64,000 nucleotides of DNA from Gammaproteobacteria bacterium (GTDB lineage: Bacteria > Pseudomonadota > Gammaproteobacteria > Enterobacterales > Alteromonadaceae), in the NCBI GenBank assembly GCA_018826295.1, contig JAHJZX010000057.1, forward strand, positions 50,761 to 114,760, written 5' to 3'. The position numbers and the translations under genes were made by a program. Positions within the stretch are counted from its first letter, which is position 1. Every line of letters starts with the position of its first letter. The notes beneath the pieces were generated by a model, which was given only the letters and a program-made list of their open reading frames with translations, had not been told where the DNA came from and did not search any database. This document shows, piece by piece, positions 25,253 through 35,190 of the stretch.

Positions 25253-26521
25253 ATGAACAGAACTAACACGGTAAAAACTTTTATGTTGGCCAGCATCGCA
25301 GCCCTGGTGCTGACGGCTTGCGGCAACCCGCAAGCGTCAGATCAGGCGCAAACGCCCGCTGCACCTGCAGTAAGTGTGGCGCAGGTTGTTCATGAACGGG
25401 TGACTGAATGGGATGAATTTACCGGCCGCTTGCAAGCGCCGCAAACCGTTAATCTGGTGCCGCGGGTGTCTGGCTATGTTGAGCAGGTGCACTTTAGCGA
25501 AGGGGCCCTGGTGAAAAAAGGCGACTTATTGGTACAAATAGATCCCAGGCCTTTTGCTGCTGATGTCGCCAGGTTAAAAGCCGAACTGCAAAGTGCGCAA
25601 AGCGCCGCTGTGCAAGCCGACAACGAATACAACCGGGCGGAAAAACTCAGCAGTGCCCGCGCTATTTCAGCTGAACTGCTGGACAGCCGTTTAGCCCGTA
25701 AACAGCAAACCGCCGCTACCGTTGCGGCGGTGCAGGCCGCACTGCAGCGCGCCGAACTGGATTTAAGCTATACCCGCATCAGTGCGCCGATAAGCGGCCG
25801 GGTGTCGTATGCCCAGGTTACCGCCGGTAATTTTGTTACTGCCGGCCAAAGCCAACTCACCAGCCTGGTATCGACCGACAAAATGTACGCCTACTTTGAT
25901 GTTGACGAGCAAAGCTACCTGAAATACGCCCGCCTGAGCGAGGCCGGTAAGCGCGCCGACACCCGCGACGCAGCCGCAAACCCGGTATATATGGCATTGG
26001 CTGACGACAGTGGTTACCCCTATGTTGGCAGTGTCGACTTTGTTGATAACCGCATTGATGCGCAAACCGGCACTATCCGTATTCGTGCCAGTTTTTCCAA
26101 CGATGACAATAGTTTGCTACCGGGCTTATTTGCCCGCATCAGGTTGGTTGGCAGCGACTCGTATCAGGGGATTTTAATTGACGAAAAAGCCATCGGCACC
26201 GACTTAAACAACAAGTTTGTGCTGCTGGTAAATGCCAGTAACCAGCTGGAATATCGTGCCATAACCCTGGGTGAAAAGGTCAACGGCTTACGTATTATCA
26301 CCGACGGCCTGACCGCCAGCGACAAAATAGTGGTGAATGGCCTGCAGCGGGTGCGGCCGAATATGCAGATTGAACCGAAACTGGTAGAGATGGCCAGCAA
26401 TGAACAGCTGGTGCAGCTGCGCAATGCGCAACAATTGCTGGATAACAGCAGCAGTGCGCTGACAGCTGAGGCTGACAGTAGCCAGCAGACAAGCGCCGGC
26501 AACGCGGCCGGCCGCGGCTAA
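25253..26521 (+). CDS. RND efflux periplasmic adaptor subunit (MexE/AcrA-like lipoprotein)
   Basis: 422 residues from ATG 25253 (GGAG upstream). The lipobox LTAC gives a lipidated N-terminal Cys. Order: beta-barrel/lipoyl start (VNLVPRVSGYVEQVHFSEGALVKKGDLLVQIDPRPF), alpha-hairpin (about 100-165), second lipoyl half (LSYTRISAPISGRVSYAQVTAGNFV), then membrane-proximal domain. It links the inner-membrane pump to the outer-membrane channel. First gene of a three-gene operon with 10 bases before the pump gene. Confidence 0.92.
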   Translation: MNRTNTVKTFMLASIAALVLTACGNPQASDQAQTPAAPAVSVAQVVHERVTEWDEFTGRLQAPQTVNLVPRVSGYVEQVHFSEGALVKKGDLLVQIDPRPFAADVARLKAELQSAQSAAVQADNEYNRAEKLSSARAISAELLDSRLARKQQTAATVAAVQAALQRAELDLSYTRISAPISGRVSYAQVTAGNFVTAGQSQLTSLVSTDKMYAYFDVDEQSYLKYARLSEAGKRADTRDAAANPVYMALADDSGYPYVGSVDFVDNRIDAQTGTIRIRASFSNDDNSLLPGLFARIRLVGSDSYQGILIDEKAIGTDLNNKFVLLVNASNQLEYRAITLGEKVNGLRIITDGLTASDKIVVNGLQRVRPNMQIEPKLVEMASNEQLVQLRNAQQLLDNSSSALTAEADSSQQTSAGNAAGRG

Positions 26522-26531
26522 GGAGTAACAG

Positions 26532-29500
26532 ATGTTTTCGCAATTTTTTATTAAGCGGCCAATCTTTGCTGCAGTGATTTCGCTGCTGTTTTTTATCACC
26601 GGTGCTATAGCGGTGTGGCAGTTGCCAATCACGGAATACCCCGAGGTAGTGCCGCCTACAGTGGTAGTAACCGCTAACTATCCGGGTGCTAACCCTAAGG
26701 TAATCGCCGAAACGGTGGCGTCGCCGCTGGAGCAGGAAATTAACGGCGTCGAAGACATGTTGTATATGTCGTCGCAGGCCACCTCTGATGGCCGTATGAC
26801 CTTAACGGTAACTTTTGCTATCGGTACCGACGTCGACTTAGCGCAAACTCAGGTGCAAAGCCGGGTAGAGCGCGCCAAACCCCGGCTGCCGCAGGAAGTA
26901 CAGCGTTTAGGTGTGGTGACTGAAAAATCGTCACCGGATTTAACCATGGTGGTGCACCTAACCTCGCCGGACGAGCGCTATGACATGCTGTACTTGTCTA
27001 ACTATGCTGCGCTGAATGTAAAAGACGAGTTGGCGCGCATTGAAGGCGTAGGCTCAGTGCAGCTGTTTGGTGCCGGCGATTACAGCATGCGCATCTGGCT
27101 GGACCCTAACAAAGTGGCGGCGCTGGGTTTGTCACCGGCACAAATTACCGCCGCCATTCGTGAGCAAAACCAACAGGCCGCGGCCGGTAGCCTGGGCGCA
27201 CAGCCAAGTGGCGAGGCAGATTTTCAGCTGCTGATAAACGTGAAAGGCCGCCTGGCAGCAGTAGAAGAGTTTGAAGATATTATTATCAAGGTGGGCAGCA
27301 ACGGCGAAGTTAGCCGGTTAAAAGATGTGGCCCGGGTTGAGCTGGGTGCTTCTACCTATGCGCTACGCTCCTTGCTGGATAATAAAGAAGCGGTCGCTAT
27401 CCCTATTTTTCAGGCCTCCGGCTCTAATGCGATTCAAATCTCTGACGATGTACGCGCCAAAATGGCTGAGCTGGCTAAAGGATTTCCTGATGGCCTGACT
27501 TACGACATCGTGTACGACCCTACGGTATTTGTGCGCGGCTCTATCGAAGCGGTAGTAAAAACCCTGCTCGAAGCGGTATTGCTGGTGGTATTGGTGGTGG
27601 TGCTGTTTTTACAAACCTGGCGCGCCTCTATTATTCCGCTGGTGGCTGTGCCGGTATCCTTAGTGGGCACCTTTGCCTTTATGCAGCTGCTGGGTTTTTC
27701 ATTAAACGCCTTGTCGTTATTCGGTCTGGTACTGGCCATCGGTATCGTAGTGGATGACGCTATCGTGGTGGTAGAAAACGTTGAGCGCAATATCAGCGAA
27801 GGTTTATCGCCGATTGCCGCCACGCAAAAAGCGATGAAAGAAGTAACCGGGCCCATTGTTGCCACTACACTGGTGCTGGCGGCGGTGTTTATTCCTACTG
27901 CATTTATGTCGGGCCTAACCGGGCAGTTTTATAAGCAGTTTGCTTTAACCATTACTATCTCTACCTTTATCTCGGCGATTAACTCGTTAACCTTAAGCCC
28001 GGCGCTGTCGGCACTGCTGCTTAAAGGCCATGGTGAGAAAAAAGACGCACTTACCCGTGCTATGGACAAGCTGTTTGGCCCCTGGCTGTTTGGCCCCTTT
28101 AACCGCTTTTTTGCCCGTTTATCGCGTGGTTACGGTTATCTGGTACAAAAGGTTATCCGTTTTGGCGCCATTGTCGGTGTGATGTATATCGCGCTGGTGG
28201 GCCTAACCGGCCTGCAGTTTGCTACCACACCAACCGGTTATGTACCGGGGCAGGATAAACAATATTTAGTCGCCTTTGCCCAGCTGCCCGATGCGGCGTC
28301 ACTGGAACGCACCGAAGCCGTCATTAAAGAAATGTCGCGTATTGCACTGGAGCAGCCTGGTGTGGCTAACTCTGTCGCTTTTCCTGGTTTAAGCATTAAC
28401 GGTTTTACCAATAGCCCGAACAGCGGCATTGTATTTACCCCGCTGACCGACTTTAGCCAGCGTACTGATCCGTCAATGTCGGCCGGCGCTATCGCTGCGG
28501 CGCTAAACCAAAAGTTCGCCGGTATTGAAGATGCCTTTATCGCGATATTCCCACCGCCGCCGGTGCAGGGGCTGGGTACTATCGGTGGCTTCAGGTTGCA
28601 AATACAGGACCGCGCTAACCACGGTTACGACGAGCTGTACAACGTCACCATGCAGGTGATGATGAAAGCCTGGCAAACGCCAGAGCTGGCCGGCATTTTC
28701 TCCAGCTATCAGGTGAATGTGCCACAGCTGGATCTGGATATCGACCGCACCAAAGCCAAACAGCAGGGCGTGGCGATGGATGAAGTATTTCAAACGCTGC
28801 AGGCTTATATGGGCTCGGTGTACGTTAACGACTTTAACCAGTTTGGCCGCACTTATCAGGTCAATATGCAGGCTGATCAGCAGTTCCGCCAGACACCAGA
28901 GCAAATTGGGCAGTTAAAAGTGCGCAATGCCGCCGGCGATATGATCCCATTGGGCTCGTTTATTAACGTGACCAATACCGCAGGGCCGGATCGGGTAATG
29001 CACTACAACGGCTTTACCACGGCCGAAATTAACGGTGGCCCGGCACCGGGTTACAGCAGCGGTGAAGCCCAGGCGGCGATTGAAAAAATCCTCGCTGAGA
29101 CGCTGCCAAACGGCATGACGTACGAGTGGACCGAGTTGACCTACCAGCAAATTCTGGCCGGTAACGCTGGCATGTTTATATACCCGCTGGTGATCTTGCT
29201 GGTGTTTATGGTGCTGGCGGCGCAGTACGAAAGCCTGAGCTTACCGCTGGCGATAGTGTTGATTATTCCGATGACGCTGTTATCGGCACTTAGCGGCGTG
29301 CTGCTGTACGGTGGTGACAACAATATCTTCACCCAGATTGGCTTAATCGTGCTGGTGGGCCTGGCAACGAAGAACGCCATCTTAATTGTCGAGTTTGCCA
29401 AAGAGCTGCAAGACCATGGCATGAGCGCGATGGAGGCAATACTGGAAGCTGGCCGCTTACGCTTACGGCCAATTCTGATGACGTCTATCGCCTTTATCAT

Positions 29501-29726
29501 GGGGGTTGTACCCATGGTGTTTTCTTCCGGTGCCGGTGCTGAAATGCGCCAGGCGATGGGGGTGGCAGTTTTTGCCGGCATGATTGGCGTAACGGTATTT
29601 GGCTTAATTTTAACGCCGCTGTTTTACTACATGCTGGCCAAACGTGGCGAAGGCAAAGCCAGGCAAGCAGCAATAGCACCTGCTGTTGCCACAACCATGA
29701 ATTCTGCGGAGGCCACTCATGCGTAA
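26532..29726 (+). CDS. RND multidrug efflux transporter (MexF/AcrB-like, HAE1)
   Basis: 1064 residues, standard for hydrophobe/amphiphile RND pumps. The start MFSQFFIKRPIFAAVISL is typical. The paired aspartates of the proton relay are in TM4 (GIVVDDAIVVVENVERN), and GLATKNAILIVEFAKE appears in the second half. The sequence is closest in feel to MexF-type pumps (ANYPGANPKVIAETVASPLEQEINGVEDM). It exports drugs or metabolites using the proton gradient, as a trimer in the inner membrane. Confidence 0.95.
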   Translation: MFSQFFIKRPIFAAVISLLFFITGAIAVWQLPITEYPEVVPPTVVVTANYPGANPKVIAETVASPLEQEINGVEDMLYMSSQATSDGRMTLTVTFAIGTDVDLAQTQVQSRVERAKPRLPQEVQRLGVVTEKSSPDLTMVVHLTSPDERYDMLYLSNYAALNVKDELARIEGVGSVQLFGAGDYSMRIWLDPNKVAALGLSPAQITAAIREQNQQAAAGSLGAQPSGEADFQLLINVKGRLAAVEEFEDIIIKVGSNGEVSRLKDVARVELGASTYALRSLLDNKEAVAIPIFQASGSNAIQISDDVRAKMAELAKGFPDGLTYDIVYDPTVFVRGSIEAVVKTLLEAVLLVVLVVVLFLQTWRASIIPLVAVPVSLVGTFAFMQLLGFSLNALSLFGLVLAIGIVVDDAIVVVENVERNISEGLSPIAATQKAMKEVTGPIVATTLVLAAVFIPTAFMSGLTGQFYKQFALTITISTFISAINSLTLSPALSALLLKGHGEKKDALTRAMDKLFGPWLFGPFNRFFARLSRGYGYLVQKVIRFGAIVGVMYIALVGLTGLQFATTPTGYVPGQDKQYLVAFAQLPDAASLERTEAVIKEMSRIALEQPGVANSVAFPGLSINGFTNSPNSGIVFTPLTDFSQRTDPSMSAGAIAAALNQKFAGIEDAFIAIFPPPPVQGLGTIGGFRLQIQDRANHGYDELYNVTMQVMMKAWQTPELAGIFSSYQVNVPQLDLDIDRTKAKQQGVAMDEVFQTLQAYMGSVYVNDFNQFGRTYQVNMQADQQFRQTPEQIGQLKVRNAAGDMIPLGSFINVTNTAGPDRVMHYNGFTTAEINGGPAPGYSSGEAQAAIEKILAETLPNGMTYEWTELTYQQILAGNAGMFIYPLVILLVFMVLAAQYESLSLPLAIVLIIPMTLLSALSGVLLYGGDNNIFTQIGLIVLVGLATKNAILIVEFAKELQDHGMSAMEAILEAGRLRLRPILMTSIAFIMGVVPMVFSSGAGAEMRQAMGVAVFAGMIGVTVFGLILTPLFYYMLAKRGEGKARQAAIAPAVATTMNSAEATHA

Positions 29727-31101
29727 TACAATGAAACTGTCGGCTATCGCCATACTGGTGGCATCATTAAGCGCCTGTGCCGTCGGGCCGGATTATCAGG
29801 CACCGGTCAAGGTGGCAGATATCAATATCGACGCGCCTTACCAGCAGGCTGAATTGGCGCAAAGCTGGTGGCAGGCGTTTGACGATGCGGCGCTAAACCG
29901 CCTGATCACACGCGCACTGCAGGAAAACCGCACCCTGGTGCAGGCCCGTGCCAATGCCGAGCGGGCTTATGCGGTGTTTCGTGATGCCAATAACGATCTG
30001 TTACCCAAAGGCACGTTAAATACCGGCTATCAGGCCGGTGAAAACGGCACAGTGTCACCAGCCGATGACGGTGTAATCAGCCGCGGTTACAGCGCCGGTG
30101 CCAGTTTAAGCTGGGATCTGGATTTATTCGGCAAAATCCGTCGCGCCACTGAAGCCGCCCAGGCGCAGGCGCAGCAGGCCGATATACTGTGGCATGACGC
30201 CCAGGTGCAGCTCATCAGCCAGGTGGCTACCAGTTATGGCGAGTACCGCGGTGCCCAGTTGCGGCTGGTGGTGGCAGAGCAAAACCTGCAAAACCTGGCG
30301 CAAAGCCGCGCCATTGTATTGGCCCGGTTAGAGGCCGGCATGGCCTCCGAGCTGGAGCTGGCGCAAATCGACGCGCAGTTGCATCAGGTACAAGCAATGG
30401 TGCCGGCGTACCGGGTGGCGCTGCTAACCGCCGATGCCACCTTATCGGCCTTGCTGGCACAACAACCCGGCCAGCTAAAGCTGGGCGCCGTGCCGCATTT
30501 GCCCGAACTAAAACAACCGGTGGCAGTAGTAGCGGGGGAAAACTACCTGCGTTACCGTGCCGATGTGGCAAGTTCAGAACGCGCACTTGCAGCCAGCACA
30601 GCGCAAATTGGCGTAGCAACGGCTGATCTATACCCAAACCTGTCGGTACGCGGCTTCCTCGGCTTTTTATCCGGCCCGGGTTTAACGCTGGGTAGCGATA
30701 CACAAAGCTGGTCGGTGGCGCCCACGCTAAGCTGGCAAGCCGCCGATCTAGGCTCGGTAAAGGCGCGTATCCGCCAGGCCGAGGCCAGCAGCCAAATGGC
30801 GTTGGCGCAGTTTGAACAGCAGGTGTTTAACGCCATTAACGACATGCAGTTGTCGCTGCAAAGCTACAACCTCAGCCGCGAACAGCAGCTAAGCACCGAA
30901 CTGCAATGGCAAGCCAGTAACAAGGCGGTGCAAATCGCCCGCGAGCGTTACAACGCCGGTACCGGTGAGTTCCTTGACCTGCTGGACGCCGAGCGCGAAC
31001 TGCTACGAAGCCGCGATCAGTTAGCGCAACTGCAACAGCAAAGCTTTACCCGGCTGGTTGGCATTTACCGCAGTTTTGGTGGTGGGATACAGTTGATTTA
31101 G
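29719..31101 (+). CDS. RND outer membrane channel lipoprotein (NodT/OprN-like)
   Basis: 460 residues, overlapping the pump gene by 8 bases. Lipoprotein signal with LSAC, then AVGPDYQAPV, the usual start of NodT-family channels. Two TolC-like repeats are seen (YSAGASLSWDLDLFGKIRRATEAAQAQ near 125 and APTLSWQAADLGSVKARIRQAEASS near 330), with the final RERYNAGTGEFLDLLDAERELL motif. It completes the tripartite pump. A decayed copy of its 3' end lies 4.1 kb downstream. Confidence 0.92.
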   Translation: MRNTMKLSAIAILVASLSACAVGPDYQAPVKVADINIDAPYQQAELAQSWWQAFDDAALNRLITRALQENRTLVQARANAERAYAVFRDANNDLLPKGTLNTGYQAGENGTVSPADDGVISRGYSAGASLSWDLDLFGKIRRATEAAQAQAQQADILWHDAQVQLISQVATSYGEYRGAQLRLVVAEQNLQNLAQSRAIVLARLEAGMASELELAQIDAQLHQVQAMVPAYRVALLTADATLSALLAQQPGQLKLGAVPHLPELKQPVAVVAGENYLRYRADVASSERALAASTAQIGVATADLYPNLSVRGFLGFLSGPGLTLGSDTQSWSVAPTLSWQAADLGSVKARIRQAEASSQMALAQFEQQVFNAINDMQLSLQSYNLSREQQLSTELQWQASNKAVQIARERYNAGTGEFLDLLDAERELLRSRDQLAQLQQQSFTRLVGIYRSFGGGIQLI

Positions 31102-31115
31102 TGTTTGTTCAATAA

Positions 31116-31140
31116 AAGCCGGACGTGTCCGGCTTATTTT
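31116..31140 (+). terminator. Rho-independent terminator of the RND operon
   Basis: AAGCCGGAC (31116-31124) and GTCCGGCTT (31127-31135) form a perfect 9-bp stem with a 2-base loop on paper (about 8 bp with a 4-base loop in practice), followed by ATTTT. It lies 15 bases after the outer-membrane channel gene. Confidence 0.75.
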
Positions 31141-31265
31141 AGATGTTCAGTTTGATTTTATTTAAATCATGGATCTGTCTGAGCAAAGCAATTTGTCTCT
31201 TACAGTTTATCATTGCTTTAATCTAGCAAGCGATTTACCAACCACTACTTAATACAGAGCAAATT

Positions 31266-33764
31266 TCAAGTTTTTTCATGTGCCTGCACTGCAGTTTTGG
31301 ACGATGATTCCGATTCAACGGTAGTTAATAAAGCTGGTGGGTTTATTAGATAAATTACGACGAAAAATGCCGCGGCACCTGTTGCGCGTATCGATTTCCT
31401 TACATTAACTTCAAACAGACCTGGTATGAAAGCACCTACACCTGCTGCAGCTAATGCCAAAAAAACTCGAAACACTAGTTGTTGAAAAGAACTTGGTTGT
31501 GGAATTAATATGGCAATTAGTAGAAGCGACAATAAAGAAATACCAACAAAAATACCTACTAAATGTGTATCTGAAAGTAATTTATATGACTTGTTATTGT
31601 GGATTTGTTTAGTTCTGTCATCACTTGGAAGTTGATTAGATTCACGTTGTACAGGCGTTGAATTACCAAAACCGGCCAGCTCATCGATGTTTTCAAGACG
31701 TGAGTTGATGTCACCCATTAATTCACTAATTTGGACCTCTTTTAAGGATTCATCACAACGAATTTTCTCAATTTTATTATCCGAGTAGCGCTTAACTGTT
31801 TGCCAGTTAAATTCGTGAGGTTTTATACCTGAAATGATCCGTTCATTACAAATATTACATACACAGGGTATCATTTCTTGAACATCTATTCGTCTGTGAA
31901 ATTCGTTAAAAATATCGCCAAATCGTTCGCGAATGATCGCTAACAATTCTCCTTTAGTTGGGCCCTCTACGTATATGTGAATTTCACGCCTAGTTTCATA
32001 TTCTTCGATCAACGCACGGTTGCCCTCGTGTGCGACTATTACACCGTAACGCCAAAATAGATCAGATTCGATAAGTCGATGAATTTTGACAATGAAACGT
32101 GTCAACAGTCCTGCAGGCATGAAACCGAACTGGTAAGTAAAAGTTAAACAACTCTCGGGCGTTATCGGAGTGTACTTAATAGGGTTGGCAGGTAATAATT
32201 CCGGTGCGATATAAGTACCACTTGAGCCCATTTCAAAACACAGCTGGTAGTTTCTCATCAGTGCTAGTAGTTGTGGTCGCATATCTGAATACTTTGGTTC
32301 GTGCCAAATTTCCTCCAAGTCATCGAGAGTGAACCTCCCTCTATTTTGTTCAACTATTGGAGTATCAAGTACGTTGTAGACGCCATCTACAGCCCAATCC
32401 GGGTTAATCACGACTAGTTGCTTCAGCAGTGGATCATTTGCGTAGTGGACTATAATACCCAAGTCGTGAAAATAGCGGCTTAACCAATCTGCTTTCTCCT
32501 TGTCTTGGTGATGTTTGGCACAAATATCCAAGTAATCCTGATAGGAGATATGATCCCTATTTATCGTTTCCAATTCTTTACGAATATCTACCCATTCAGT
32601 CGGTAATTCGTCACCTAATTGAGGAAGAGTGTGGACAGCCTCTTTGATCAAACCTAGTAAATCCTTGATAGTTTCCTCTTCTCCATCTGCACAACTGACA
32701 TCTGCAAATGCGAAGATATTAGGAAATTCTGTCTTGTATCGCTCGGTTGGTAACTGTCTGCGCCGTTGATCAATCTTGTTTTGTACTACTATTACTGGGG
32801 ATTCATTCCCTAGCATTTGGACTACATTAAGCCAATAATCGAAGTCCAGCCAATTGCTCTCCTGTCTCGCTTCAGTTACAAACAAATACAAAGTGCGTTC
32901 TGTAATAAAAAACTGGTGAGTTGCATCGTACTTTTCCTGACCACCAAAGTCCCAAACGTTAAATCGGAAGTGATTCGAATGCTCCAGTCGCATAGCTAAA
33001 TCCCATTCCGCTATTTCTATCCCCTCTGTACTTGGGAGAACTTTTTTTAACCGGAAGTTTGGGTCTGTAAGACGCTTCACTAGCGATGTTTTACCTGCAA
33101 ATCCGCGTCCAATTACTACCATTTTCGCTTCGTACAGGTGGTCAATACCACTTGAATATTGACGGGCATCGAAGTAATTTCGAATTGAATCTAATCCCTG
33201 ACGAAGTATTTCTTTTGGGGGAGTTCTAAGAGCCGGTAAATTTACGCATAGCAGCTCTTGAAGAGATGGCAAATAAACTAATGACTGAGGGAGATTGCTT
33301 ATTGGAAGTCCACCGAGATAAACGCATTTAAGATTCTGCAAGCGATCGAATTCATCTGGAAGTGTGCTGAGGTTGTCCCACACATACAAAGACAAAAATA
33401 CGAGATGTTGAAGCGAGAAAATTTCGGCGGGGAGAAGATCGCATGTAGGTGCTTTTCGCGACCTTTGAGTTCTCTTTTTGGCAGCACCTGCCTGTGCGTT
33501 TAGATTTTTAAAGTTTAAATAGAGTCTAATGATGCGTCCTTTGTCGTCTGATATTGCCCTGGACTCACTTCCTACAGCTTTATCTAGGTCTACGAAGGTA
33601 CTAAAAATCTTCGTTTCAAACTGGAAAATCCCTCCGCGACTACGTCGTGAAGATGCTATTTTATTTTCGTCGTCTGTTATATCTATATACTTTGTTGTAC
33701 GGATCTCTATGTCTATACCTAACTTTTTTTCAAGCGCTTTAATAATATCAATATCTTGAATCAT
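31266..33764 (-). CDS. Roco family GTPase (LRR-Roc-COR) with C-terminal membrane segments
   Basis: 832 residues from ATG 33764, which has GAGGG just upstream. Order: N-terminal part with leucine-rich repeats (about 65-190, e.g. LQHLVFLSLYVWDNLSTLPDEFDRLQNLKCVYL); a Roc small-GTPase domain (about 215-390) with P-loop GRGFAGKTS, G3 DFGGQE and G4 QNKID; and a COR domain (about 400-640). Next comes the CVCNIC...CDES segment common after COR in bacterial Roco proteins. Two or three hydrophobic helices lie at about 750-815. Bacterial Roco proteins are GTP-switched dimers; the output here is unknown. AT-rich relative to flanks. Confidence 0.88.
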   Translation of the reverse strand: MIQDIDIIKALEKKLGIDIEIRTTKYIDITDDENKIASSRRSRGGIFQFETKIFSTFVDLDKAVGSESRAISDDKGRIIRLYLNFKNLNAQAGAAKKRTQRSRKAPTCDLLPAEIFSLQHLVFLSLYVWDNLSTLPDEFDRLQNLKCVYLGGLPISNLPQSLVYLPSLQELLCVNLPALRTPPKEILRQGLDSIRNYFDARQYSSGIDHLYEAKMVVIGRGFAGKTSLVKRLTDPNFRLKKVLPSTEGIEIAEWDLAMRLEHSNHFRFNVWDFGGQEKYDATHQFFITERTLYLFVTEARQESNWLDFDYWLNVVQMLGNESPVIVVQNKIDQRRRQLPTERYKTEFPNIFAFADVSCADGEEETIKDLLGLIKEAVHTLPQLGDELPTEWVDIRKELETINRDHISYQDYLDICAKHHQDKEKADWLSRYFHDLGIIVHYANDPLLKQLVVINPDWAVDGVYNVLDTPIVEQNRGRFTLDDLEEIWHEPKYSDMRPQLLALMRNYQLCFEMGSSGTYIAPELLPANPIKYTPITPESCLTFTYQFGFMPAGLLTRFIVKIHRLIESDLFWRYGVIVAHEGNRALIEEYETRREIHIYVEGPTKGELLAIIRERFGDIFNEFHRRIDVQEMIPCVCNICNERIISGIKPHEFNWQTVKRYSDNKIEKIRCDESLKEVQISELMGDINSRLENIDELAGFGNSTPVQRESNQLPSDDRTKQIHNNKSYKLLSDTHLVGIFVGISLLSLLLIAILIPQPSSFQQLVFRVFLALAAAGVGAFIPGLFEVNVRKSIRATGAAAFFVVIYLINPPALLTTVESESSSKTAVQAHEKT

Positions 33765-34139
33765 TTTTCCCTCACCAGAATCAAGAATCAATGGGGTCAG
33801 TGTCATTGATTTTTGTTCCGTAAGTCATCTGCGTGAAAAGGGGATCGTTGCACTTTTCAGCCAGTAAGTGGCTCAACTTCATAAGACATCCCATTCTCGT
33901 TATTTTGGCCAACAAAGAACTACTTTCAAAAGTAATTGAAGTTCTTAATATTTATCAGGTTGTACCGAATACCCAATCTAGAACATAACCAATAGATGCG
34001 CAACTTCAAAAAGCCTTATGTTACTGCTGTGTAGCCAGCTAAATACTGTGGTGCTGTTTAAATGCATTTAACTGGTCACAAAAAAAATGAGGACGAAACA
34101 CTTTTCAAGTTAGTTAGCTCAGGCTCTTTTTTTGGGACT
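33765..34139. other. AT-rich non-coding gap upstream of the Roco gene
   Basis: About 375 bases without a credible ORF. It contains a 14-base palindrome TTAAATGCATTTAA at 34058-34071, and probably the Roco promoter on the minus strand. No terminator with a clear T-run and no RNA gene were recognised. Confidence 0.4.
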
Positions 34140-34565
34140 TTATTTTTCCGAGCCTAGCCAGGTTGTTATGGTTGCCAGTAAATACCTTGCTTGCAATAGG
34201 CATTCTGTTACAGCGGCATCTTCAACTAAATCACCTGAGTAATCGGTAATATTGCGCTGTTTGCGTAGCGCATCCAGCACTATCATTCTTTCCGTTTCAA
34301 TGCCCACAGTTTTAACCAGCGATTGAATTAACGTTTGATGATGTCCGGGTTTGCTGGTTAGTGTGCGAAAGCCTGACGCCTGTAAAGACGCATTAGCCAG
34401 TTGCATAATTGCTTTATAGGCCGTGTCAAAGCGGGTTTCGTTGCTTAAACCTGTCAGCTCAGCATCTTTGAGATTGCGTTGCGCAGCTTCCAGTAGTCGC
34501 TGTATGGCAGCACTATCGGGTTCAATGGGCTCCAGCGACTTCCCTATCAGGTTGTCTAATGTCAT
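34140..34565 (-). CDS. HEPN domain protein (partner of nucleotidyltransferase)
   Basis: 141 residues, all helical in appearance. AAQRNLKDAELTGLSNETRFDTAYKAIMQLANASLQASGFR matches HEPN proteins. The RKQRNITDYSGD segment is where the RNase-type R-x4-6-H motif would lie, but it has Tyr and no His. Its frame overlaps the nucleotidyltransferase gene by 44 bases. HEPN/MNT pairs act as toxin-antitoxin or stress modules in which the transferase AMPylates the HEPN protein; that is family knowledge. Confidence 0.78.
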   Translation of the reverse strand: MTLDNLIGKSLEPIEPDSAAIQRLLEAAQRNLKDAELTGLSNETRFDTAYKAIMQLANASLQASGFRTLTSKPGHHQTLIQSLVKTVGIETERMIVLDALRKQRNITDYSGDLVEDAAVTECLLQARYLLATITTWLGSEK

Positions 34566-35133
34566 CCGCGTCTCCTAGTATTGGCAGCATCGGGTTGGCG
34601 AGTATCTGCTTGATAAAACCAGATTGCGCACTTAGTGCGTCCTGCCACTCATTTACGGAATACAACTTTGGGTTTATCTCGCGCCCCAGCTCTTGCTGCG
34701 CCGGATACAGTGCGGCTACCACTTCAGCATAGCCGGCATTGCCGACTAACAAAACATCAATATCGCTGGCCGATGTTGCCTTACCGCTGGCAACAGAGCC
34801 ATAAACCGTCGCAAACTGAAGCTTATTAGCTAGTGGTTGTAGTGCCTGGCGCAGTACATCAGCCAGGCCGCTGGTTTTACGCATAATGCTGCTGAGTTCG
34901 TCAAATAGAATGCAATTGGCGTCCGCCTGATAATAGGTTTGGTTGCCTTGCAGGGTCTTTTTTAAAATACCGGCCTCGGCCAGTTTCGCCAGCTCTTTAT
35001 GCAAAGTACCGGGTTGGGTATGGGTTAAGCGGGCAATTTCACGCATGTGAAATGCTTGTTCCGGCTGCAACAGCAGCAAACCAAGCACCTGACGGCGGTA
35101 TTCTTTAAACAACAGTGAAGCAAGTGCAGACAT
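34522..35133 (-). CDS. Nucleotidyltransferase with N-terminal winged helix (MntA-like)
   Basis: 203 residues from ATG 35133 (a TTG at 35154 would add seven). Residues about 1-70 are an ArsR/MarR-like winged helix (HMREIARLTHTQPGTLHKELAKLAEAGILKK). Residues about 100-190 are a minimal nucleotidyltransferase with GSVASGKATSASDIDVLLVG, giving the GS...DxD metal-binding motif. The DNA-binding domain suggests autoregulation. It is the first gene of the pair with the HEPN protein. Confidence 0.82.
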   Translation of the reverse strand: MSALASLLFKEYRRQVLGLLLLQPEQAFHMREIARLTHTQPGTLHKELAKLAEAGILKKTLQGNQTYYQADANCILFDELSSIMRKTSGLADVLRQALQPLANKLQFATVYGSVASGKATSASDIDVLLVGNAGYAEVVAALYPAQQELGREINPKLYSVNEWQDALSAQSGFIKQILANPMLPILGDADDIRQPDREVAGAH

Positions 35134-35190
35134 AATAAACTCAGGTGAAGCCAAATAAGCTACAAGTGTAGTCTTTTTTGCTTCACTTGG

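Noticed and set aside
30227..30703. 158-codon antisense frame opposite the RND channel gene
   Set aside because: Pro/Arg/Ala-rich translation typical of antisense to GC-rich genes.
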